Of a DNA stretch of 21,424 nt, positions 1 to 7,041 are shown one piece after another. The notes under the pieces are model-generated. The model did not search any database and had not been told where the DNA came from. It saw only the letters and a list, made by a program, of their open reading frames with translations. Within the stretch, counting starts at the first letter, position 1. Each line of letters begins with the position of its first letter. The stretch is taken from assembly GCA_001579985.1 (NCBI GenBank), contig LRSR01014671.1:1-21424 (forward strand), written 5' to 3'. The translations under genes and the position numbers were made by a program. This stretch comes from Hypsibius dujardini. Its lineage: Eukaryota; Tardigrada; Eutardigrada; Parachela; Hypsibiidae.

Positions 1-348
1 AAGATATGCTAACGAGTGAAATCAGGAAGAATGTGCCCTTCCTAAATGAGATTGTTGCTCATTCAAGGATGAAGACAAGGAACATGCACAAACTGAATTG
101 CTGTAATGTCTGTGGATTAGTCCGTTTGCACGTTCCGCTGAACCGATACCCGTATAACCTTACACACGGACCGGTGGTTCGAATTTTCCACCGTGTACTG
201 GTGCATGTCTGGATGCAGACATGGAGACCACCCATGCCCGTTATCGATCACAAATCATTTTTAAATTTAATGTTTTATCCACAAATTATTTTTATTTATT
301 TATTTTAGTTGTCTGACTTGTTTTAATCGTTTTTTTTATTCGTTGCAG
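1..348 (+). other. Intron (3' part) of the MRL-family gene
   Basis: The stretch before the first recognisable exon ends in a T-rich tract and an AG acceptor at 347-348. The reading frame on the far side joins a protein already inside its RA domain, so this must be intron, with the 5' exons left of the window. An open frame at 6-308 has no recognisable protein content and is probably chance. Nothing else is seen here. Confidence 0.7.
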
Positions 349-862
349 AGCGAGTTTTTGAGGACCACGAAAAGCCTTTCGACAACGTCGTCATGTGGGA
401 TCGCGACGGGAACGGCTGCAACAAGCTGTTGTATGTGGAGCGGAAGGACAAATACCATTTCATCGCCCGACCGGAAGTGTATCTAACCGGTTTCGCCTGC
501 AAGGACTCGGATTACGATGAACTGGCGAGACGGACACTCGTGCAGGTAGATGACCTGCAGACAGCAGCGACGACCTGCGGACTGCAGCGACAGCGACAAT
601 CATCCCACTCAATCACAATCTATCGTGGATTTAGGCCGGCGCGACATTCCCCATCACTAATGGCTTTCGTTTATCTTTTGCAGGAATACTTCTCCAGCTT
701 CACAATATCACCGCCGGAACTGGAGGGCTCCCTGTATTTGCGGATAGATGCCAAAAAGGCCTGGAAAAAGTGCTGGTTTGTCCTACGCTCATCGGGATTA
801 TACTACAGCACTAAGTCCAAATCCAAGGTAAACAGCCTGATTGCAGTCTGTCTGTCTGTCTA

Positions 863-903
<41 letters not shown>

Positions 904-2736
904 GTGTCTGTCTGTTGTCTGTGTGTCTGTGTGTCTGTGTGTCTGTGTGTTGTGTGTCTGTCTGTGTGTCTGTGTGTCGGTGTGTCGGTGTGTCTGTCTG
1001 TTTGTCTGTTTGTCTGTCTGTTTGACGATCACGTCGTCTATAAATTTGGTTTCTCCATGCTTTTCCAGTCAAGCGCCGATTTGGAATGCCTGACGTCCTT
1101 CGACTCGGTGAACCTCTACCGCGGCATCAACTGGAAGAAGAAGCACAAAGCGCCCACGGACCACGGCTTCGCCCTCAAACTCCCCCAACTGCAGTCCGCC
1201 AAAGCCGCGAAGAACATCAAATTCGTCTGCACGGACGACCAACCGACCCTGGACCTGTGGATGGCCGGAATACGGATCGCCAAATACGGCCGCACCCTCT
1301 ACGACAACTTCAACCGCGCCCTGGAACGGACCGCCGCGCAGGACATCCACTCGGACTCGTCAGACAGCTCCGCCCAACAGACTCCGGTGGTCAGTCGACG
1401 CGTGACGCCCTCCCACATTGCCACCGACTCAAGTGCCTTCGAGGACGACCTCACCACCGGGACGATCAAACGGAAACCCCCGCATCCCGCCGGTAACAAC
1501 CCTTCAACCGTCCCGAAGCTCCCCTTCACCACCAAGACCTCGCAGATCTTGATGCGTAGCGCGGACGAACGACGGTCCTTCGCTTCCTCCCAGTCCTCCC
1601 GTTCCTCGCAGTCGTCCGTCCTCTCAGACAGCGAACTGCCGCCGCCGCCACCGGAGCTCCTAGCCGAGTCCCCACCGACTCCGCTCAGCCCGCTCCTCCG
1701 AAGCAACGGTCCGCCGTTGAGTCCGACGGTTCTTCGGAACGGTCCGCCCTTAAGTCCGACGGTCCACCGGAACGGTCCGCCCTTGAGTCCTCCGGTCCTC
1801 CGGAGCAACGGTCCGCCCTTAAGTCCTCCGGTCCTCCGGAACGGTCCGTTAAGTCCACCGATGTCGGTCCGCTCGCCGCCGCCGCCGACTCCTCCGAAAC
1901 CGGCCGCACTGCTGCAACGGAAGCCGAGTTTGAACGAACAACACCGGCATAGTATGGGCGCGACGCCGAGCAGTCCGTCGCACCTAAACGGCGGCGGGTC
2001 GCAGCAGCTACCATTCCTCAACGAGCTACGGAACAAGTCCCAGTCACCGCTCGTCACGAAGAAGACCCTTGCCTGCGTCCCGGAGGCCCACGACATCCTC
2101 AGCCAACCGTCGTCGCCGGCGAGAAGGGTGACGGTCCTGTCACCGGTCCCACCGTCGCCGGTGAGGGTCCCCACCGTCGTCCTCACAAACGGATACCCTC
2201 CGTCGTCCGCGATGAACGGATACTCTCCGTCCGCGGTGACGTCATCACCGGTCAGGGTTTCCTCCGTCACTACCAACGGATACTCACCGGTTCCACCCTC
2301 CGCAGTGACGTCATCACCGGCGAGGGTCCCCGTCGACGGTTACCAGCGAACCCAGTCGATGAGTCCGATGCTGAACGGACGGCATCCGGCACCGCCGCCG
2401 CCGAGACGGAGCGACCTGACCAAACTGGGCGAAGCGGGCCAAAGGCATTCCGAGGGAATCTTCCTCGACCGGAGTATGTCGGAGAACGGTGCTCCGTCAC
2501 AGCGGACGGTGGCGTCCTCCGGGGACTTCATGGCGGATTTACAGCGAGTTCTTGCTCAAAAGAAGCGCCACTCGGCGTTGCTCACCGACGTGACCGACGG
2601 GATGGACTACCTGCCGCCACCGCCGCCGGAGCTGTTGAAGGCGGTCTCGCCGACGCAGCCGCAGGATGAGCGACGGAAACCGCCGCCACCGCCGAAACGG
2701 AGCGACGGGACGTCCCTGACTGGAGGGGGAAAATAG
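349..2736 (+). CDS. mig-10: MIG-10/RIAM/lamellipodin (MRL) family adaptor, 3' part of gene
   Basis: Exons 349-545, 684-827 and 1069-2736 (stop TAG) join in phase 0; the first exon begins two bases into a codon, so the gene is 5'-partial with about 668 residues visible. Exon 1 carries the end of a Ras-association domain (FEDHEKPFDNVVMWDRD, then KLLYVERKDKY). Exons 2-3 form a PH domain, visible residues ~76-178, from ELEGSLYLR through KKHKAPTDHGFALK to the MRL signature MGIRIAKYG-like WMAGIRIAKYGRTLYDNF. The remaining ~490 residues are Pro/Ser-rich, with LPPPPPELL twice (near 1636 and 2611) and KPPPPPKRS near the end, suited to Ena/VASP EVH1, profilin or SH3 partners. In known family members (C. 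elegans MIG-10, Drosophila Pico, vertebrate RAPH1 and APBB1IP) the RA-PH unit binds Ras-family GTPases and phosphoinositides and the tail recruits Ena/VASP to the leading edge. Family assignment is firm; the choice of symbol is by analogy. Confidence 0.93.
546..683 (+). other. MRL gene intron between RA and PH exons, open in frame
   Basis: GTAGAT donor at 546 and TTTTGCAG acceptor at 683. The length, 138 bp, is a multiple of three and the frame of the flanking exons runs through it without a stop, so a retained transcript would add 46 residues between the RA and PH domains. Confidence 0.75.
841..1025 (+). repeat. TCTG/TGTG tetranucleotide tract in MRL intron
   Basis: A run of TGTC units that turns into TGTG/TCTG mixtures and then TTTG variants. 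It fills most of the 241 bp intron 828-1068, beginning soon after the GTAAAC donor. Frames open through it (Leu/Ser/Val/Cys-rich on +, Thr/Asp/Arg/Gln-rich on -) are products of the repeat. Confidence 0.95.
1696..1866 (+). repeat. Coding repeats NGPPLSP in MRL tail
   Basis: Five consecutive copies of an 11-13 residue motif built on NGPPLSP(T/P)V(L/H)R, with lengths differing by the presence of an RS or a missing P. Each copy has an SP pair (possible proline-directed phosphorylation) and a PPLSPP-like core. A second set, NGY(S/P)P with SSPVRV, follows at about 2113-2345. Both are inside the proline-rich tail. Confidence 0.85.
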
Positions 2737-3100
2737 CCGGAAAAAGCAGGCCACGTGTGTGTGGGAACACGTGACTAGTCCGATGATGTGATGGGAAGAA
2801 TGCTTCGGGATGTATTAAGTGTTCAATGGGTGAAATGACTCTGAGAATGTTCTGCCAAACGTTTATTAGTAAAACTGCCGCTGTTTTCTCTGGTCGGTGA
2901 TCGTTCCTCTCCTGCAAAAGGTTTGACATTGCTTTTTTTTGCCCAATGAGTTTCGTTTTTTAAAATGTTTTTCTGACTGACTTTTTTGAGCGCTTCCTTT
3001 ATCTTTACTGGAGACCTTGAGCCTACATGCATTTCAAGTAGTTTATTACTGTTTTTATAAGGGTTTTCTTAAATGGTTTTAATAAACAGGCTGGATGAGA
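2737..3100 (+). promoter_or_regulatory. MRL gene 3' UTR with AATAAA at 3081-3086
   Basis: The bases after the stop codon are T-rich and non-coding. The first canonical polyadenylation hexamer lies 345 bp past the stop, giving a plausible 3' end near 3100, just before the tandem repeat block begins. Confidence 0.6.
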
Positions 3101-3118
3101 GTGATCCCTCTTCCAGTT

Positions 3119-3510
3119 CCGGATTGTGAGCAAGCCAATAGAAACGCCATCGAAAGTGACCTTGCCTCGATGGGTTGAGCTATTGACCGATGAGTGCCAC
3201 GAAGGAAGAGGAAGAGAACGAAAACGAAGAGAACCGCGACACTGATTTTATGTGGATGGCTCCGGATTGTGAGTAAGCCAATAGAAACGCCATCGAAACT
3301 GACCTCGCCTCGATGGGTCGAGCTATTGACCGGTGAGTGCCACGAAGGAAGAGGAAGAGAACCGCGACACTGATTTTATGTGGATGGCTCCTGATTGTGA
3401 GCAAGCCAATAGAAACGCCATCGAAACTGACCTCGCCTCGATGGGTAAAGCTATTGACCGGTGAGTGCTACGAACGAAGACGAAGAGAACCGCGACACTG
3501 ATTTTATTTT
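3119..3510. repeat. Tandem repeat, three copies of ~128-143 bp
   Basis: Copies start at about 3119, 3262 and 3390, each opening with a CC(G/T)GATTGTGAG(C/T)AAG stretch and containing AATAGAAACGCCATCGAAA and an AAGAGGAAGAG purine run, then ACCGCGACACTGATTTTA. The first copy has an extra purine-rich insertion and the third lacks the last ~12 bp. Open frames across them on the - strand follow from the repetition. Confidence 0.92.
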
Positions 3511-3798
3511 GTGAGCATCGAGCCGAGAACTCCAACGCTCGCTGTAAGATTACACGGACACCCAACCATCCAATCGCAACAAATACAAATGCAAGTATGT
3601 AGTGGGCGGGGTCTGCGGGGCACTGCCCTAACACCATCATTAAGCAATACGAAGAACTTTACCTTCTCAAAAATGAGTTCTGAACATTCAGTTTCCCGTC
3701 CTTTATTTCTTGACGCGTACAGTGGCGTCGGCTGATTCGTCGTCGGATGTCAAGGGGCGGTGCTTCGCGCGCTGCAACACCTCGATCACAAGGTGTGC
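3511..3798. other. Intergenic stretch without recognisable gene
   Basis: No family, splice-site pattern or repeat was recognised here. Overlapping short frames exist on both strands without protein-like composition. Confidence 0.5.
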
Positions 3799-4035
3799 AG
3801 TATTCTCTGTCAGATTTAATCACTTTGATTGCGCTATTTCCAGACACATCCTTAGCAATTTCGTCCGGAAGGTTCGGGAATCCCCTCACGACGGAAAAAG
3901 CTCTACGATTTTGCGGCGGGACCTGCGGGCCTACATGCCATTCTGCAGAAGCCCAAGGCCTGCGGTATTCCTTTCCCTTTTGGAAAGCAAATTATTACCG
4001 ACCCTCGTCGAGCCTGCTGTGTCACACATCTCCCT
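3799..4035. repeat. Duplicated upstream block, unit 1
   Basis: This block matches 15960-16175 closely, starting with GCAGT(A/T)TTCTC and running through CAGATTTAATCACTTTGATT, the shared TCCGGAAGGTTCGGGAATCC and the CACACATCTCCCTG end. It marks the left limit of the segmental duplication. Frames are open in both copies on both strands, so an unrecognised exon is possible, but no protein family is evident. Confidence 0.8.
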
Positions 4036-4061
4036 GTACTGGGGATGGCAATCACGCGGTT

Positions 4062-4225
4062 AACCGTCTCAAACCGCGGTGTGAACCGAACCGAGTGACG
4101 CGGTGTGAACCGAACCGAGTGACGCGGTGTGAACCGAACCGAGTGACGCGGTGTGAACCGAATCGAGTGACGCGGTTGGAACCGAACCGAATAACGCAGT
4201 TGGAACCGAACCGAGTGACGCGGTC
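4062..4225. repeat. 24 bp minisatellite (CGGTGTGAACCGAACCGAG type)
   Basis: About six to seven head-to-tail copies of a 24 bp unit with the core GTGAACCGAACCGAGTGACG, the last ones drifting to TTGGAACC. Degenerate AACCG/CGGTT material continues to about 4340. The second duplication unit lacks this array. Confidence 0.93.
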
Positions 4226-4340
4226 TGGAAAATAACCCAAACCGTTTAAACCGGTTCAGAATCCGAACCGCCCGGAATAACGCGGTTCGAAAAACGAAAT
4301 CGCCGACAACCCGAACCGCAAACCGGATAACGAACCGCTT

Positions 4341-4527
4341 TAGAAACGTATATGCGTCAGACAGAGAAGATGGGCAAAGTTTACCCTGGTTAGAAATCCT
4401 TGTTAAAGACGATTTCCATTTCCAAGCATTTTAAACCAGTATGTACACTTTCTGTCGCGTAATCAGAACCGCCCAAACCTTTACCGTGAGGGTTTGAAGT
4501 TTGACCCAAACCACTTGACGCAGTTTG
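4341..4527. other. Short spacer between two minisatellites
   Basis: Non-repetitive sequence with no gene recognised. It separates the 24 bp and 16 bp arrays. Confidence 0.4.
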
Positions 4528-4655
4528 GAATCCAAAGCGCCCACGACCCAAAGCGCCCACGACCCAAACCGCCCACGACCCAAAGCGCCCACGACCCAAA
4601 CCGCCCACGACCCAAAGCGCCCACGACCCAAAGCGCCCACGACCCAAACTGCGTA
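4528..4655. repeat. 16 bp minisatellite (ACCCAAAGCGCCCACG)
   Basis: Seven to eight copies of a 16 bp unit, alternating AAAGCGCC and AAACCGCC variants. Because three units make 48 bp, all three frames on the minus strand stay open as Gly/Arg/Trp-rich strings; these are not genes. Confidence 0.94.
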
Positions 4656-4689
4656 ATTGCCATCCCTACCCTGGAGGAATGGTGGGTGA

Positions 4690-4991
4690 TTTCCCTTTAT
4701 TCAACGTGCAGGATATCACCCATTCCGCCGGGGGAAAGGTCAGGTGACAATTTACGGGGAGGTGTGGTGATGACTTGTACTTTTTATGTTGCTGACAGGA
4801 TGCATCCCACTGCCCCCCCAGGTCTGGAGTATCCGGCGTCCTACCCGCAATTGCACTGTTATTACCTCTGCAGCGTATGAACATGGCACACACTTTCCCT
4901 AAATTTAGGTTTTTCTCCAGCAAGCCTTCCAAAAAACAATTTGGTAATTCTTTTTAAATTCCTTAAAAATACATTTTGACCAGAAATTGAA
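4690..4991 (+). promoter_or_regulatory. Conserved 5' flank of GPCR copy 1
   Basis: The ~300 bp before the start codon align almost base for base with 16594-16895 before GPCR copy 2, from TTATTCAACGTGCAG through the shared GACAATTTACGGGGAGGTG to the ATG. It presumably holds the 5' UTR and core promoter, but no clear TATA or initiator element can be singled out. High identity may reflect recent duplication rather than selection. Confidence 0.5.
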
Positions 4992-6448
4992 ATGTCTATC
5001 GTGAAGCAGTTTAACTTGTCACTTACGGGAAATAACACGGTCTTAACTGATCGCTACTGCATCACACCTTACAACGCGTCCACGCCGAAGGTCTCCCACC
5101 CAGATCCCGCCGTGATGGCGTGGAAATTCCTCACTGGAATTGTCTGCGCAATCGGTGTGGTCAGCAATCTCCTTGTCCTCATCATCCTGCTGAAAAATCC
5201 GGCACTGCGAAAAGGCGCAGGCCGATTAGTCGCACACCTTCTCATGTGCCATCTCGTCCTGTGTGCGGCAATCTTCCCCACCGTGCTCCACTACGTCGAC
5301 AGGGCCTCGAACGCCGCCATAACTGGTGGGTCTACCCAAACATGTCTTTTTGAGGATCTAAAAGACATTTTCGAGGTCTTTTTCGGAACAAAATTCACGA
5401 CTTTTTTTATCTACGAAGATGCTCTTAAACGGTTGTAATTTTTTGGTCCCGTCAATGATAAAGAAGTTGCGAATTTCTTCCCAGTCGAAAAAGAGAGCAA
5501 AATAAATCAAAATTTATTTTTTCCCCTCTTATCGTCAGGCATTCCCGTGGACTGTCAAGCCTGTCGTTACCGGCACCCCTTCCACGTGACCTTTAACGCT
5601 CTAGTCAACTGGAGCGAAGCCTTGCTAGCACTGAACCGTCTCACCGCCGTCTTGTTCCCCGTCTGCTACCGCAGCCTCATGCGCGGAATGATCCAGTACT
5701 CCGGCCTGACTCTCGTTTGGCTCAACGCTCTCTACTTTGGCGTGGCTATTTCCGGTTGGGAACACTTCGACCTGTATAAAATGACATCCATCGGGACGTG
5801 TGCAGCGGTCATTAAGACCGACACTTTGGTCTCTCTACTTTCTTTCAACTTTTACGGTCCGTTTGCCCTGACAACCGTCGCGGCCGTGGTCATCATCGGG
5901 AAGATAATAATCTCGAAGCGAGCTCTCCGTTCCGGCAAGGTGGAGAGCTCCTTGAAGCCGGGCGAGGTCTTGGCTGTTGTTTCACCCGAAACTTCTCATC
6001 CGAACGCTGCGACAATGTCCAAACGACAGAAGCGAATTTCGCTGATGATGCTGGTGTGTTTCCTGTTCAATCTGATCAGTCAGCTGCCGCAGTGTCTGCT
6101 GACGCTGTTGGGCGTCTCATCCCGCTACCCAAAGGTCACGCTGTACATTTGGCTGCTGGCGCTTGTGCAGTACGCAGCGACACCGGTACGTACTGTGAAT
6201 TGATTGATTGATTGACGCACGTCGATTGGGGAGGATGTTTCCGTCTTGGTGTGACTGTTTTGCTCTGCCTGTCGTTGGATGTGTAGGTCATCTTTCTGAC
6301 GGTTAACAAGGACTACCAGAGCAAGGCCAAGACCCTATACGCACTGCTCATGAAGCGGTCTGTCGGTGTTCGACACGTGCCAGACCAGGGCTCACGCTCC
6401 GTGAAATTTAGAGTGGGGAATCCATCCGCTTTGGACAGTGCAGTTTGA
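4992..6448 (+). CDS. Rhodopsin-like (class A) seven-helix receptor, copy 1
   Basis: Exons 4992-5325, 5539-6185 and 6287-6448 (stop TGA) give 380 residues; splice phases (1, then 0) and sites match copy 2 exactly. The N-terminus has sequons at N8, N14 and N28. Helix 1 (~42-68) has the GVVSN motif with N59, helix 2 is ~80-101, C120 before helix 3 can pair with C199 in loop 2, and helix 3 ends in NRL (144-146) where DRY is usual. Helices 5-7 follow, helix 6 with FNLISQLP in place of CWxP, and helix 7 ends in TPVIFLTVNKDY instead of NPxxY. The cytoplasmic tail is ~50 residues. It is probably a plasma-membrane G-protein-coupled receptor of a lineage-expanded group; the ligand (odorant, peptide or other) cannot be told. 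The 213 bp first intron is conserved in copy 2. Confidence 0.88.
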
Positions 6449-6502
6449 GATGCAAACCCGCTTGATGCGGAACATTCTGATGCAGTTTGCTGGACATACT
6501 TA

Positions 6503-6555
6503 TAGACAGACATACGGACAGGCAGACAAACAGACAGACAGGCAAACAGACAGAT

Positions 6556-6588
<33 letters not shown>

Positions 6589-6709
6589 AACAGACAAACA
6601 GACAAACAGACAGACAGACAGACATACAAACAGACAGACAGGCATACAGGCAGACAAACAGGCAGGCAGGCAAGCAGACAGATGGACAGATGGACAGACA
6701 GATAGACAG
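6503..6709. repeat. CAGA tetranucleotide tract in GPCR copy 1 3' UTR
   Basis: About 200 bp of CAGA/CAAA/GGCA units start ~55 bp after the stop codon and end directly at an AATAAA hexamer. The same arrangement exists after copies 2 and 3, with different lengths. Confidence 0.93.
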
Positions 6710-6715
6710 AATAAA
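6710..6715 (+). promoter_or_regulatory. Polyadenylation signal AATAAA, GPCR copy 1
   Basis: The hexamer abuts the CAGA tract and is followed by TATGGGTCCCCGAT in both this copy and copy 2 (18560-18565), so it is the likely 3' end signal of the receptor mRNA. Confidence 0.6.
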
Positions 6716-7041
6716 TATGGGTCCCCGATAGCACTTATGGCATTTTGATAAATTCTGACAACATATCTTGGGTTGGCACTGTCCAACGTGCGTGCTAACA
6801 ATGTGCACACCGATAAGGAAGGACTGGATTGAAACCCGGCGAAATTTGTATACCCTTTGGGAAGGGTTTAGATTCAGCAGTGAAGAAGGTTTACAATGAA
6901 CCGGTGCATATCATATCGTAAACATTGCATGCTTTTTCGGCTCAAACTTACCATTTAAGCATCGAATAAAATTAAATCTTCTCCCAGGAAAGAATCCATT
7001 TCTGCCACCATAATTTGTCTGTGACAATATCATTATTCAGC
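6716..7041 (+). promoter_or_regulatory. Intergenic spacer and 5' flank of the LRR gene
   Basis: The spacer between the receptor's poly(A) signal and the LRR gene start is about 325 bp. It is conserved with 18566-18845 downstream of GPCR copy 2, including an AATTTGTATACCCTTTGGGA segment. It must hold the LRR promoter if that gene has its own; no core element is identifiable. Confidence 0.45.

Noticed and set aside
811-1072. Open frames on both strands through the TCTG tract
   Set aside because: They consist only of repeat-encoded Thr/Asp/Arg/Gln or Leu/Ser/Val/Cys strings within an intron.
1299-2276. 325-codon minus-strand frame
   Set aside because: It is the antisense of the MRL Pro-rich exon; the GC-rich codon pattern removes stops on the other strand.
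4390-4663. Gly/Trp/Arg-rich minus-strand frames
   Set aside because: They are read from the 16 bp minisatellite in all three frames.
5326-5438. GPCR copy 1 ending inside intron 1
   Set aside because: The equivalent sequence in copy 2 has shifted frame and different residues, while splice sites and downstream helices are conserved.
6313-6810. Cys/Leu-rich minus-strand frames after GPCR copy 1
   Set aside because: They come from the CAGA tract read in reverse plus antisense of the last GPCR exon.
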